Assembly (NCBI GenBank): GCA_958295665.1 | Contig: OY282560.1 | Coordinates: 94,030,311-94,094,310, forward strand | Reading direction: 5' to 3' | DNA length: 64,000 nt | Origin: Tipula vernalis | Taxonomy: Eukaryota > Arthropoda > Insecta > Diptera > Tipulidae | Shown: one piece after another, positions 31,216 to 44,343 of the stretch | How positions within the stretch are numbered: the first letter of the stretch is position 1 | Layout: every line of letters starts with the position of its first letter | The notes under the pieces: model-generated | What the model saw: the letters and a program-made list of their open reading frames with translations, nothing else | The model's database searches: none | Told to the model about the DNA's origin: nothing | Program-made: the position numbers and the translations under genes

Positions 31216-31965
31216 GTGGCTAACAGCAAGTATGTACTAAAGCCAGTACTTTATATAACGAAGTTATATTGGGTAAGTATTGTAATCGCTATGAGACTTT
31301 TTTGGGAGATGGGATGGAAATGTGGAATTTGTACTAAACGAGATATATGCATTCTAGTTCTGTGGAATGAGAAAATAAATCCCGGATATAAAATAGGGCA
31401 GCCGAACCAAAGCCACTCGCTAATACGAGCAGAGTAAATGGGTTGGGTCGGCAAAAAAAATGTTACTGAAATCAAAGAGCGCATCATTATTATAACAATC
31501 TGGAACTTCGTGGTAGGAGATGAAAATGCTCCACCAGAATCTGGATTACCATTGGTAGTAACAAAATATAGTTAAATCCATGTATTGTTCAACTTATATT
31601 TTTCAGAGCTTATCTCCGATTTTGAAAAATTCGCGCCCATCTACAACCGCAACTATCGGCGAAGCTTCCTCTAATCAAGATGAACTAATCGCAATCACTA
31701 TCGAGCCGTTATTCAATATTAACAGCAGCACGCTGTCAATTAATGATTCAAACTTAATGGAAAGTACCACAATGCAGACAACGGTTCTGCCTGCACATAC
31801 ACCTGCACCTTTAATTTCAGAAAACGCCGACCGAGGTCATTAGAAGAAATAATGGAAAATATTTAGTAGAAGATAAGCGAAGAAACATGTTGTTAGAGCA
31901 GCAAATCAAAGCTGAAAGAAGCAGAGTTGAAGTTGAGAAGAAAAAAGTCATTGCAATATAAAATT
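31216..31965 (+). pseudogene. Harbinger Myb/SANT-like partner protein remnant
   Basis: Plus-strand pieces in several frames: IWNFVVGDENAPPESGLPLV VTKYS (about 31495-31575), then STTATIGEASSNQDELIAI, and finally RRNNGKYLVEDKRRNMLLEQ then QIKAERSRVEVEKKK, a basic coiled-coil tail. This order (DNA-binding head, linker, charged helical tail) is that of the Myb-like protein encoded beside the transposase in PIF/Harbinger elements. The helix-turn-helix itself is not clearly readable. The gene converges on the minus-strand transposase that starts about 75 bp downstream, as expected for that superfamily. Confidence 0.6.
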
Positions 31966-33110
31966 TGGCTTAACCGGTACGAGGTAATGCAAACTCTTCC
32001 ATGAATAACGAAAACTTCAATATTTTTTAATTAAATTTTATTTTATTGCTTAAAATAATACGTCCACCAATTCCCGTCTTATGCTTATTCCTTGGTTCAA
32101 ATAGCTTGATCGCTGAACGGTGATTTCGATATCATTAGGAACCTCATATTAATCTTCATCGGCAAAAAGATCATGTTCATCAAGGTCCATTCTGTTTCTT
32201 CCAAAAATATTGTGAAGAATGCTACTTGCGTTGATGATTACGTCACATTCTTAAGGTGAATAGCATAAGAAGGGTTCTCTCGAAAGGCCACGAAACCGGC
32301 CTTTCAACACCCCTATACACCTTTGCCCACAATTACGGGTAGATATATGAGCAACATTATAACGTTCCTCTTTTTGGAGTCATAAGAAAGGGTTGTTGTA
32401 GGTACCCACTATCCCCGAAAATTATATAGCTGGCTGCGATGACTTCCAAACAAACGCGTTTTGAGCGGTTCCGCCAAACTTTGGATTTACCGACAATATA
32501 AGTAAATCGGCATTACATATCTACAGAAAATAGAAATGTCTAGATGATTCTCTATCATCTATCAATATCCGTAAATGACAAGGTAAACCGTGTATTTTTT
32601 GGCATGAATTCTTTAGCGAAATGTTTTGGGAATCCAAATAATTCTTGAAATGTAGCATTGAGCATACCAAATGGATCGCTACAATCTCTTAATTCTCGAC
32701 AAAGTCTTAATAAAGCAATCCTTTCCACTTCAAGCTTTGCTACAACGAATCGAATTCCCTTATAATATATTATGTTTACAAAAAATAAACAAATCGCTTT
32801 TTTTATGCACAAATATTGGTGAATTACAACAATAGAATTCACTTTATTTATGTGTAATAGTTACGCCCAAATTAATATTTTATAATTACAAATTTACTTC
32901 ATATTAATACACTAAACAAGAATCAAAACGAACTAATGACCGAAGTTTCCATTTTTGAAATTTTATTCGATTTAGAACTAGTACTAAATAAATTAACTCG
33001 TAAAGAGAACGAGAATACAAGATTTGTGGAATAGAGTTATTTAGTGAGAAAACGAAATTCGAGATAATTAAAAGTCCCATCCCATCTTATTCCATCTCAC
33101 TAAACCGGAA
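31300..33110. mobile_element. PIF/Harbinger element, approximate extent
   Basis: The Myb-like and transposase remnants converge. AGATGGGATGG at 31311-31321 has its inverse CCATCCCATCT at about 33078-33088, in sequence just outside the two genes, so these may be parts of the terminal or subterminal inverted repeats. Exact ends and the 3-bp target duplication could not be fixed. Confidence 0.45.
32040..32760 (-). pseudogene. PIF/Harbinger transposase remnant
   Basis: From 32760 downward the minus strand reads EVERIALLRLCRELRDCSDP FGMLNATFQELFGFPKHFAK, the N-terminal region typical of Harbinger transposases. After a deletion come NADL and GGTAQNAFVW (first catalytic Asp region), YIIFGDSGYLQQPFLMTP (second Asp), ERYNVAHISTRNCGQRCIGV LKGRFRGLSR (family R.VVER..G.LK.RFR, where the catalytic Glu position now reads Gln), INASSILHNIF, and NDIEITVQ with RRELVDVLF at the end. 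The segment joining the N-terminal and nuclease parts is gone. Stops and shifts occur throughout. The nuclease would have cut and pasted the element at TAA/TTA targets. Confidence 0.85.
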
Positions 33111-33835
33111 TCTAGGTACAGGACCCCAAAACATCAATTAGAATAATGTCGTGTCGGTTCGTATTTTAGTTTTGCCTCCCATTCTCACAAATATTGATAG
33201 TTTTGGTCAAAATAAGCAGTAATAAGCAGTTTTTGTTAAATTATAGGTCCATTCGAGTCTAGAATATAGGGGATTGTATTGCGGAAGAGAAAATGGCCAA
33301 ACAGATTTTCTCAAAAACGGGTCCTGCGATTTTTTTTGTTATATTGATGGTAAATTTGACAATTCGATTGAATCATTGCGTGGGAGTCATTTTAACAAGA
33401 AAGAGTAATATAAATTTGTTGAGCTGTTTTCCGAGCTAATGTCGAACTTTTCGAAGAAATATTTTCAACAGTTAGTACACCTTCCAAATTCCAACAATTG
33501 TTCCTTAGGTGTCTTTAAGATAAAATGAATAGATTATCGTGTAATAAGGAATTTAAATTTCTAAAGTTACCTAAAATACTGTAGCGGCTAAACACTACAT
33601 AAATATTCAAACAAAACATTAACATCGGTCGTAGCAAAAATATTTTATATCGCGCCGCTTAAGCGAGATATTACTCGTTGCTGAATATAAATATTTCTCA
33701 CATTCTTTAAATATACCGACAATATAGATTGGTGGGCAACCAAAATATTTTAATATAAAAACCGTCCGCAATCTATAATCGAGTCGGCCAAATTTCCAAA
33801 ATAACAATTACAGATCACAGAACAGATCGTCTTCT
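33111..33835. other. Spacer with possible LTR
   Basis: 33582-33806 begins TGTAGCGGCTAAACAC and ends AAAATAACA ahead of the Gypsy remnant, so it may be a 5' LTR. No matching copy was seen downstream of 36290, so this stays tentative. Confidence 0.3.
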
Positions 33836-36290
33836 AGATCATCCAGACTCTGCTACTATTACAGTCGTTTCGGCTCACGTGCACGCAACTATTCAAAGTA
33901 GCCTCGCAAAGCGGGGTGTCTTCTTCAAACTTCTTTAAGCCTTCGGAAAACAAATAAATCCGGCTGTTTCTACAGCAAACAGTAGGATTTGTTTATCTCG
34001 CCGTATAATTTCTGATCAATTCGGGGGCTGAAGTATCTGTGATACCCGTTAAAAAGTTTCCCCGACAAGCAAAAAACACCGTTTGCATTCTTACTGCAGC
34101 AAACGGTACACCAATATCTATTTACGGTACAAAATTGTTAATAGTCAATCTCGGTCTCAGGCGTTCGTTCACACATCATTTTATAGTCGCGGCAGTAGAC
34201 AGGCCTATTATAGGCACTGACTTTCTGTCCAAATATGGTCTCGTGGTTGATTCGAAAAACAGAAGACTTTCTGAACCGCTAACAACTCTTGTGGTGAACG
34301 GAACCATTCCTCAGGTTAATACGCCAACTTTTAAATATTTCAGCGTCAATAATTCATACGACGCTCTTGTAAAAAATATCCCTCGCTCACTGAGGCTCTA
34401 AATTATAATCTCCCAGTGAAGCATGATGTAGTTCTCTATATCGTCACACAAGGTAGGTTACCTTGTTCCAAATCGCGACAACTCGACGCAACTAATCTGA
34501 AAGCTGCAAAAACCGAATTTCAGTTTATGACAGATGTAGGAATCTGCTGTCCCTCATCATCACCAATCTCCTCACCATTACATATGGTTCAAAAGAAAGA
34601 CAAGGTCTGGTGTCCTTGTGGAGATAGATATCCTATTCCACACATACACAGTTTTTCGTTGAACCTCGCCGGTGCCACTATTTCCTCAAAAATAGCTTTG
34701 GTTTGGGTCTATCATCAGATTCCAATGGCTGCAGAGGATATTCACAAAACAGCGATTTCTACCCCCTTTGGGTTTTTAACGAAGTTCTAAAGGACTGGAT
34801 TTCGTTTTTTCTTATATCGATGATATCCTTATTGCGAGTCACTCCGAGATGGAACATAGAGAACATCTCGAGTCAGTTTTTAAACGTCTCTCCGCATTTG
34901 GAATAAATATTAAAGCTTCGAAATGCATTTTCGCCGTAAAGACACTTGATTATTTAATCCACACAATTTAGAAAGATGGCATTTTACCGTCGAAAGAAAA
35001 AGTTGAAGCCAAAAGAAATTTTCCAGTGCCAACGTCAATCCAACGAGGAACTGCAAAAAATGATTTCAGTTCGGAATCCGAAATCAAAAGTAAACTTGCA
35101 ATTGATCAACTCACCGGACAATAAGCAGCAAATATGTTGTGAGGCATCGACAGGTCAAAATCGACCCTTCGTCTCTAAAGATATGAGACGTGAAATCAAT
35201 TGCTTCTGGCCAAGAATGAATACTGATACAAGCAACTGGGTGAAATTTTGTATCCCATGTCAAAAATCCAAAGTTTACCGTCACACAAAATCAGAACTTG
35301 GTAAATTCGAGCTACCAAGTGGCTGGTTTGAACACATCCACATGGACCTAGTTGGCCCACTGCCCCAATCGAATGGCTATCATTACATTCTAACGATGGT
35401 CGACCGATTTACCCGTTGGCCAGAAGCTTATCCAATCCGAGAAATGACTGCCAAAACCGTAAGTAAAATCTTCTACAATGAGTATATCTGTAGATTTGAT
35501 GTCCCACTCTATATAACGACAGACCAAGGAACACAATTTGAATCAACAATGTTCACCGAGCTCACAAAGCTCTTAGGCTCACATCGCATGAGGATAACAG
35601 CTTATAATCCGAAAGCGAATGCTCTTGACAAACGCTTTCACAGGCAACTGACCTTCCAACAGTTTTATTGGGTATTCGAACCTCATTCAAGGAAGACCTC
35701 AACTGCACGCCAGCAGAGCTTGTCTATGGTCAAAATATCAAGGTTCCCGGTTAGTTCTTCATTAACGATCAAAATTCGAACCCAAGCACAGATACTTCGG
35801 ATTTCGTAGAGAAGCTTCGTATAACAACGAGAGCCTTAGTTCCTACGGACACACGACAGTCGACTCAACAGGATACATATAATCCCAAAAATCTGGAAAT
35901 CTGCTCACACGTATTCGTTCGTGTAGACAGAGTTAAGAGTCCTTTGAGTACACCGTATTCTGGACCTTATCGTCACATTACAATTAAATACAATTGTGCG
36001 TTTCATTTTATTACCCGAAATCGCACTATAGATTCATTCAGAGAACAACATGTTTATTTTACTCAATATATTGTACGAACAGTTGGCGGACTTAAAAGCG
36101 CCCAATGATAACAGTGTCCATTCAGGCGTGGACACTTTGGTTGCAGAAGAAGCACAAGCCCGACAACTGCCAACATTCTTGGATACTGCATCCATGTCAA
36201 TAACCGCCGGTATTGGAGATGTACTCGAGCCGAAGGAAGGAGTTTATCCGTCCCACTTACAAACGGCCAGATCTATCCTGCGATGAGCCT
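33836..36290 (+). mobile_element. Gypsy-type LTR retrotransposon pol remnant (PR-RT-IN)
   Basis: The order is protease, RT, integrase. The protease reads SGAEVSVIPVKKF and RPIIGTDFLSKYGL (34010-34260), but the catalytic DT/DSGA is preceded by Asn instead of Asp. The RT spans 34416-34975: [34 protein letters not shown], a deletion removing the MPFGL region, then GLDFVFSYIDDILIASHS with the YIDD active site intact. The RNase H is almost wholly lost. Integrase (about 35130-35660): WVKFCIPCQKSKVYRHTK, HMDLVGPLPQ (first Asp), TTDQGTQFES (second Asp), and NPKANALDKRFHRQL, where Lys replaces the catalytic Glu. A C-terminal CSHVFVRVDRVKSPLSTPYS GPY follows. Upstream gag is not recognisable. It is dead through multiple deletions and active-site losses. 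Confidence 0.92.
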
Positions 36291-36635
36291 ATGGGGCAGT
36301 ACCAGATGAAGATCAAATTCAAGACTCTCTTTACAACCAAGCATAGCTGATCAAATGTTTCTACACAACTAAGCGTTCCAGAAAGTAGGTAGGAAAATCC
36401 TTCCCTTCACTGAATGTGGCAAGAATGGTGTCCGGTAAAACAACAGATATGCCGCAAAGGTTGGGAAACACCTGCACGAGGGACCAGGTGATGATGAAAT
36501 ACAATGACGCGGCGAACGAGATATGGTTGTAGATATCAGATCAATGCTTTCCCAATGTTAAATGGGTTAAATGGGGCAGTATCTGTTCCATTGGTTCCTC
36601 TTGGCCAATCCTGTAGCCGATTTGCTTTATGAAAT
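36291..36635. other. Spacer after the Gypsy remnant
   Basis: No feature recognised. It may include the end of the Gypsy element. Confidence 0.35.
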
Positions 36636-36836
36636 TTTCGGCACATCAATAAATGTGTCGCCTTCCCATAGTTAAAAATTGAAAATAATTCTTATGCTCA
36701 AGGTTATTGTAGCCCTGGAAATTTGCCCTTGAATTTAGGGTCACAATATTTTTGACGATAGGAATTTTTTGAAAATTTTTCAATTCTTAACTATGGAAAG
36801 GCGACACATTTATTGATGTACCGAAAGTGGCAATCA
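36636..36836. mobile_element. 201-bp MITE with ~50-bp inverted arms
   Basis: TTTCGGCACATCAATAAATG then TGTCGCCTTCCCATAGTTAA and AAATTG on the left pairs with the inverse of the right arm ending CATTTATTGATGTACCGAAA, with about three mismatches in 50 bp. The loop holds GTTATTGTAGCCCTGG. The TSD is unclear. Confidence 0.85.
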
Positions 36837-37418
36837 ATAGAACTATATACTTCATTGTCATAGCAAATTTTTGACTTTTTACATTTTTTTTCCCCCCATT
36901 TTTAGGTACTGGAAGACAAAACATTTATTGAATTAGCAAAAATTCTAACAAGCAAACTGAATTCAGAATGTGCTCAGAGGTAGCCAAAAGGACCTTTTAA
37001 TAAACTGATAAAACAATCTTTCAGAGCCACTAGAAATAAATAAATCTAAATTGTAATTCTTAAAGTTTGTTCGGATTTCCGTCCCTTAAACTCCCCCATC
37101 ACGGAGCGTGCTAGGAAGGTGGTCTTGGACATTTTGGAAAGGTCTCCTGATTTCTAGGTCAACGTAACTATTAAGATCTTCAAGTTGAGTCCTTTAGGAG
37201 TTACGGACATTTGAATTTTCTAAGAGTATTATTGAATTTTGACGTTTAAGCAAATCGTAGTAGGTATAGCTTGCGATTTTTAAGAAAAGGAAAGGTTACT
37301 ATGATACGGTGAACGGAAACGTCTGTTTTTGTTTGACATGAGTTTTCAAATGCAAATCACATTTTAGTAAAGCAGTAAACAGTCAAGTCATTAAAAATAA
37401 AATAAGAAAAATCGAAAA
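36837..37418. other. Spacer 5' of Helitron 1
   Basis: No coding motif recognised. It could contain the 5' terminus of Helitron 1, but a typical TC start could not be picked out. Confidence 0.35.
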
Positions 37419-40400
37419 ATGTCCAGAAAGCGACGTGCCGCGTTTAGTCCAACCCGTATTGATACGAAAAAGAAAAAAGGATCACGCGAAAATGCTTCAG
37501 AAGCTCAGAAAGAAAAAGAGCTTGAAGCAGACAGACGTAGAAAACAAACCTCACTTCAAAACGAAACTTTTGAAGAAAAGTCCGACCGTCTTGAAGCAAA
37601 TAGACAAAGGGACATCAAGTCACGGCAGGGACAAAGAAAATTGAAAGCTAACAACTGGCTTTACCTGAAAGAAGAAGCATTTCATTATGATCCGTTATTG
37701 GATTACATGAATTTTCCGCAAGTTCTTATTGGTAAGATGGACAATAAGTGTAATTTCTGTAGAGCACTCAAATATAAAGGAGATACAACCGGTTTATGTT
37801 GGTCCAAAGGAAACCAGAGCCATTAAACAGTCTGATGGATGGTGATGATCAAAAATCAAAGGAGTTTCTGAATCTTATACGGAAATATAATTCAAGCTTT
37901 CAAATAACTTCTTTTGGTACATCCGTGCCAACTTTCTCCTTACAAGGCCAAGTGTATCACAAAGGCGGTTCACTTCTTCCGCTGCCTCACGAAGATGCGA
38001 AATTCCTACAGATTTGCTTCTTGGGTGATGAAGAAGCAGAAGCTCAACGTCGTTGCTCCATTATACCACAATCACTATGTGAGGACATTCAAAACTGCAT
38101 TAGATGAAAATCTACAAGATGACATGAAAATGGTGATCAAAGCTGATAAAAAAACCCACACGCAGGACATGCCAGAATTTTCAATGAACCAACAGTTAAT
38201 GAAGTTGCCATTATCATTGCTGGAAATGACTTCGAAACAGAGGTATTGTCTTGAAGATGAGAAGTAATCAGCTTAAGAGAATCAGCAAAACTCACAAATC
38301 TTATGATGCACTGCAATATCCGCTCATGTTTCCAAGAGGAGAAGACGGTTATGCAATAAACATTAGCCAATTTATTCCTGGAACAAATAATACTGTCAGC
38401 AAAAATATATCAGCCATGTCTTACTACTCTTACCGTTTAATAGTGAGCCAAAATCAAATAAATCATCTTCTACTCTACCGGCAACTACTTCATCAGTATC
38501 TGGTGGATATGTATGCGAAAATGGAACATGAACGGGTGCTCTACATTCGCCCCAACCAAAATAAACTTTGTGTCAAATGATGGAGTTGCTACAAATCACG
38601 GAAAGCTGGTGATACTTCCTTCAACATACACTGGATGACCACGAAATATTCACGAATATGGCCAAGACGCAATTACATACGTTCAATCCGAATTGCCAGG
38701 AAATGCAGGAAAATTTAATTAATGGCCAATTAAGAACGTACCAGCACGATTTGGTTGCAAGAATTTTCCGACAAAAGGTAATTAAATTTGTAGACACACT
38801 TATTAAAGGTGAAGTCTTCGGAACCGTTAAGTACTGGCTTTACTCAATTGAATGGGAAAAGAGAGGTCTGCCACATGCTCATAATTTAATATGGTTATGG
38901 AAAGAATTAAATCCCAATCAAATCGATCAACTTGCACGGTCCGTGCAGTTCGTTGAATCCAAAGTTACCATGCATCAAGGATGGAAAGTGCACAAAAATG
39001 TTTCCGCGACCACTGATAAGCGATAAGCAAACAGCGACTGATGGTTATCCGCTCTACCGTCGCCGTCAGCCTGAAGATGGTTGATTTACAGCATACGTTA
39101 AATTAAGGTCAGGGCATGAAACTCAAGAAGTTGAGCTTGACAATAGATTGATTGTCCCCTACGGTCCATTACTTTTGAAGATGTTTGATGCCCATATTAA
39201 CGTTGAGTGTTGCAACTCAGTGAAATCGATGAAGTACATTCTCCAATATGTACACAAGGACTCTGGTTAAGGTGTATTTGCCGCTTAATCCCGTGACAAT
39301 GGTGTGGATGAAATTTCTGAATATCAAGCAGGCCGGTATATAAGCAGTAATGAAGCTGCGTGGCGTATTTTTGGATTTCCAATTCACGAACGCTACCCAA
39401 CTGTGATGCACCTTGATGTACATGGCCAGAGAGTTTGCTTTAATGAAAACAATCTAGAAGACCGTCTAGCAAATCCATCAAAAACTACTTTAACAGAATT
39501 CTTTGAACTGTGCAAAAGAAACGACTTTTTAAAGACATTACTATATTTTGAAGTGCCGCAACATTTTACGTTGGACAAATCGAAGAAGATCTTCAATCGT
39601 TGCCAACACGGCTCAATTGTAGAACGACATGGCGTCGTCCGTTCTGGTGACGCACTTGGTCGCGTCTACGCAGTCCATGTCAGGAACTTAGAATGTCACT
39701 TATGCTGCGAGGTGTCCAATCCAAAAGCTCTGTGGGAAAAATACAAGGACTGCATGTCTGAAGATATTCTGCGACGTCTGCAACGAGAAAATCCCAATCT
39801 GAACTTAGATTTCACAGATGAAATCTACAACGAAGCACTGGTAATGATCAAAGACAAAGTTATTGATATGAAAACTTTTATCAGCATTTGGAATTCCAAG
39901 CCCATCATGTAAAACAACAGAAAGCTTGAATAGAGAGATGTTGCGTGAGCTTTCATATGACACTGACAAAATGAACAGATATGTCGAAATAAATGAACCA
40001 CTTATGAATGCAGGGCAACAAGAAATTTATAATGAAATCTTTCAGCGTTTGGTTGACGAAAAAGGTGGCATAATTTTCATAGATGCACCTGGCAGAACTG
40101 GCAAAACTTTCCTTATCAACTTAGTACTTGCTAGAATCAGAGGAGAAAAGAAAATTGCAATCGCAATGGCCTCTTCAGGCATCGCTTTTATCCTGATGGC
40201 TGGCGATCGGACAGCTCATTCTACACTATCGCTTCCAATTGACCTCATACACAACGAGACACCAGTATGCGGAATTAAGAGAGAAACTGGAAAAGCGGAG
40301 GTATTAAAAGAATGTAAGGCGATTTTATGGGATGAAGTAGCAATGATGCATAAAAATGGATTCGAAGCTTTAAATCGATCACTGCAAGACATAGTTATCC

Positions 40401-41180
40401 TTGCTGGAGATTTTCGTCAAACACTGCCAGTCATTCCTAGAGGTAACATGTACGACGAGATAAAAGCTTGTATCAAGTCATTGCAACTGTGGAGATTTGT
40501 AAAAAACATGAAACTCCAAACAAACATGTGGGTAAAACAATCAAATGGATTCGACTCACTGCAATTTTCAAGTGTTGGCAACGGAAAAGAAGAATTGGAT
40601 GTGGAAACTGAAAAAATTAAATTGAATAAAAGATTTTTGCAACAAATGTCAAAACATTAAAATTCTGATTGACCACGTGTCGATTGTAGATCACGGTTGG
40701 CTTCAAGAACGAGCAATACTTGCACCAATTAATGCTAAAGTCGACTAAATGAATTTCACTATTCAACAAATGATTCTAATTGAATCGAAGTCATTTTACT
40801 CAATTGACAAGATGGTAGATGAAGAAGAGGCCACCAGTTATCCAGTTGAGTTCTTAAATATGCTCAATCCAAGTGGCATACCACAACATAAAATCACACT
40901 CAAGATTGGAAGCCCTATTATTTATGTTGTTAAGGAATTTGGATACTCAAAAACTATGCAACGGAACACGTTTGGTTGTGAAGGGGAAAGCGAGAGAAGG
41001 GGAAAACGAGGATGTACTATGCCGGTTTTCGGTCCAGAACTTGCAGTTGAAGAGCGCGGAATGGAAAAGTTTGTCGAGGAAGGAGAGAGAGAGAGAGAAA
41101 GAGTAATTTCCTTGAACTGCCAATGTCGGTGTCGTTAAAGGCAAATGAGCTTTAAAGCACTCCAATTTCAAGGTAAACTG
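37419..41180 (+). mobile_element. Helitron 1 with RepHel gene (decayed, near full length)
   Basis: Colinear pieces in all three frames. A basic N-terminus from ATG 37419 has SRKRRAAFSPTR and a CNFC zinc pair. Then LNLIRKYNSSFQITSFGTSV, GQVYHKGGSLLPLPHE, KSYDALQYPLMFPRGEDGYA and LLHQYLVDMYAKMEHERVLY. The HUH Rep nuclease has SIEWEKRGLPHAHNLIWLW (HxH metal site, ~38855) and the paired Tyr segment YQAGRYISSNEAAWRIFGFP (~39320). The PIF1-type helicase has IDAPGRTGKTFLINL (Walker A, with Arg for the first Gly), AILWDEVAMM (Walker B), VILAGDFRQTLPVIPRG, and a late motif NPSGIPQHKITLKIGSPI. RepHel cuts and unwinds DNA for rolling-circle transposition. The longest intact pieces are 202 and 244 residues. 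Several frameshifts and stops. The C-terminal helicase end is lost near 41180, and no CTRR end or hairpin was found. Confidence 0.93.
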
Positions 41181-41349
41181 GCTTTTCGAAGCTATCCATT
41201 ATCGCTCCAAATTGGGGAAGGAGAGAAGCAGGAGCGTGATGAATACGGAGATGGTTAATGTGATCGTGATCCCAAAGGCTCCTATTGAAAAAATTAAAAT
41301 TCATATAAACCTGAGTCGGCGGCATAAAATGAACCATGTACTTTGGGAA

Positions 41350-42870
41350 CGGAACGTGCGGCGAAACCCAGCCGAATTAAAATGACAAGAACCGAGGCCG
41401 TGAAGCAACATCCAGCAGGAAAAAGAAGTAAAACAGAAAATGCATATCTTGTTGCAATATGCGTGCAAATAAATGTTCACCGTCCCAAGGTGGCCATTTT
41501 CAACACAAGCCTCCCTTTTCAGACAAAAGACTGTGATGTAGCGCTTATACAGGAGTCTTGGACCAATAAAGAGAAAATAGAAACAGAGGCCGAGATCTGC
41601 AATTCGTTAATCATTTTATTTCCTGGGATGCCACCGCCATCTCAATGCAAACGCCATTCCTCGAAGGAGGCAAGAGTATGATTAAGGAAGCATCGTTCTC
41701 AGATCATATTTACATTCGATTTGAGATTAAAACCCCTTAAAACAGGAGTTGGCTTTGATAATACAAAAACGGACCAACTGAGCTGTCTAAAGAAAAAACG
41801 TCACGAAAACTACGAATCTACTAGGTCTCTCTAGTGTTGCTTATAATCTTACCGGGGCAATAATTAATGCATACTATTCCAGCAGTTAGCTTGTCCAAGT
41901 GCTTGGATAACCAATCTCACTTCTACTCAATAAAATATGGCTCTAAGAAAGGCCGAAAGGAATACTTGGGGGGTTTTCTACGCTAAGTTTGATAAACTTA
42001 ATACAGCTTGCAAACTTCAGACGGCACCCTCCTTAGAATATGAAAATTTTTTGGGGTTCTATTAAAAACCCGAATGGTGATATAAATATACACGCTCGAA
42101 TGTTTGGTTAGAGGTCACTTTTATAAGAGCATAAGAAGGCCAGGAAATCCAATTACCTTATCTGATTAAACTGTAAAGAGCCAGCCAAAGCCTGGAATAC
42201 TTTCCAAGATGCCAAGATGTTCGAGAGACGTTCGAATGAGTTTTATCCAAAAAATGGGTAAAACATTCCTCGAGAATTTCCGATCTAACAGGTCCAATAG
42301 CCTCACGTCATTTATGACTATTCGACATATTTAATTTAATTTGTAGCCTAGATGGTCAGGGGTAAATTCGAGAGTACAATAGCGGAGCGTGTATACAATG
42401 TGCTCTTAAATTAGCAAACGATAGCGAAGAAAAATCGAAGAAAAATCATTGCTGTCTCGCTTATACTGAATGGGGATAGAAAACCCTTCATATAATAACG
42501 GATGTCAAATATCGGGGGCTATTCTTGATCAAAAACTGACATGGAACCCTCTTTTAAAATACATCAACAACAAAGCAATAAAAAACCTCAAACCTAAAAA
42601 CAACAAATTTAAAGAAAACATCAGATAAGGATACAACGGTACCCCAGCCTGATCTCAAGGTTCGCATACCACTTGGTAAAACTGCCACGAATTTCCAAGC
42701 AGAAACTTTCGCCATACAGGTATTTGTGCTTCAATACCCCCGAAAGCAATATAGGGACACTAAGGATTTGTATATTGTACGTATGAATGCAGGATCAAGC
42801 TCTAGGGATCCATCAGTAAGACGAGACAAACCAAAAAAGTGAAGTTATCGTAATGCAAACTTGAGTGACA
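41350..42870 (+). mobile_element. Decayed LINE (I/R1/LOA-type): endonuclease, RT and RNase H pieces
   Basis: KVAIFNTSLPFQTKDCDVAL IQESWTNK (about 41490-41570) is an APE-type endonuclease start. SFSDHIYIRFEIK (about 41695-41735) is its SDH motif; most of the middle is deleted. LRKAERNTWGVFYAKFD (about 41945) is the linker before RT. PRCSRDVRMSFIQKMGK and SNSLTSFMTIRH (about 42210-42330) match RT block 1 (family IP..WR...V..IPK.GK and RPISL). GAILDQKLTWNPLLKYINN (about 42520) is the thumb. KVRIPLGKTATNFQAETFAI QVF (about 42655-42725) is an RNase H piece with the FQAE Glu. Heavily decayed. It sits directly against the 3' end of Helitron 1. Confidence 0.75.
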
Positions 42871-44343
42871 CGGAAGTTGGACCGTGCGTCTTTTAAAGTT
42901 CTGACACGGCCCTTTTAATTACCATCTAGAAAGGCTGTAGAAGGGGACATACGAATATTTATAGGGGACATACACACTTACTATCGGTACTCTCTAACGT
43001 AACTGTTAGTGGTATTGTCTTCAAAAGACACAAATTCCTCAATGCAAATGCTGTAGTCGAGTATTTTGTTATTCCCGTTAATTTTATCCCAATAAAACAC
43101 GGTGTTCATATCCTTCCTCCACCCAATAGTACAATTTTTTAGGATTTTATGCTTTTTTGTTAAACAAAATTCCCTACCTAACGCAAAAAAGCTCAAGGAC
43201 GCTTGCAACTATTATTCAACTCATATCTTATAGGGCACATTAGGAAATTATGTAAAACAGAAGATGTATATTTCAACATCACCACCATAATAAACTCGCA
43301 TTTTTATACGCGAAGTTATTTTTTATATCTATCTCATCTGTCGTCTTGGTTTTGGTTTTTTACAGGATATTAAGGATTCATAAGATTTTATTTTATGATG
43401 GAAAGAAATTATTACACGAAAAAGATCTATATCGAAACACATTAAATTCTCTATGAACAAAGAAATGTTCGCCAAGTTAATGCGTTTGTCTTGATCATCG
43501 GTATTATGATTTTAACGACTGGCAATAAAAGTGAAATAAATTCGAGGCTTTTTTATCTCTCGATTATTCCGTTATTCTATGAGCTAAATCGTAAATATCC
43601 AAAGACACATAAAATCGTGCTTAATCCGTGCGGGTTAGGATAGATGATAACATATATTGAAATATAATAACGGTTCGCTAATTGCTATTTCTTTGGACAT
43701 TATTTAATGCAAAGAATTAATTGATTTATAAACGTTATTTGGCTTTGGTTAAATCATGCAGATTAGCCCAATAATAATAAAATTTTACGAGAACATTAGT
43801 ATTGTACATTGAAAATGAACTTATGGTATAGCTGTGCGGATTTATGGACTCAATTCGACGAATAAACGTTAATAAATTTTTAAGGCGACAATAAAAAAAA
43901 TTGTGAAATGCTGCTGTTACTTGTGAAGTGCGTGCGAATTAATGATCAACAAATAAAATATTATACTAACGGTAAAAATACAAAATTCCAAGAAAGATTT
44001 ATCCAAAAATCATGTTACAGAAATCTTTGCTCCCAATTTTGTAAAAAAAATATTTCTTGAAAATTTTAGCAAATCTTTGAATCATGTGAGACAGTCATTG
44101 CCCAACAACAAAACATTTAAACCATTTAACTAAGCTTTTTGATTGGACAAAATGGAGTTGTCAAAAATTAGATAGATTGAGCTAGAAAAGTGCCCGTGTA
44201 GACACGGGAAGGCTAAAAAGCTTGCACACGTGCACACAAAAAATTATAAAGTCATATTGGGCCACTTCCAGCGGGGTATGGTCAATATTTAATTTAAGTC
44301 AGATATTATATCTTTTAAATAATTTTTTTGTACACAACATTTT
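42871..44343. other. AT-rich intergenic region
   Basis: No gene supported. A short palindromic patch GTGCCCGTGTAGACACGGGA lies at 44191-44210, followed by GCACACGTGC. Confidence 0.45.

Noticed and set aside
38137..39596. Minus-strand frames of 67-77 residues
   Set aside because: Antisense shadows of the Helitron 1 gene.
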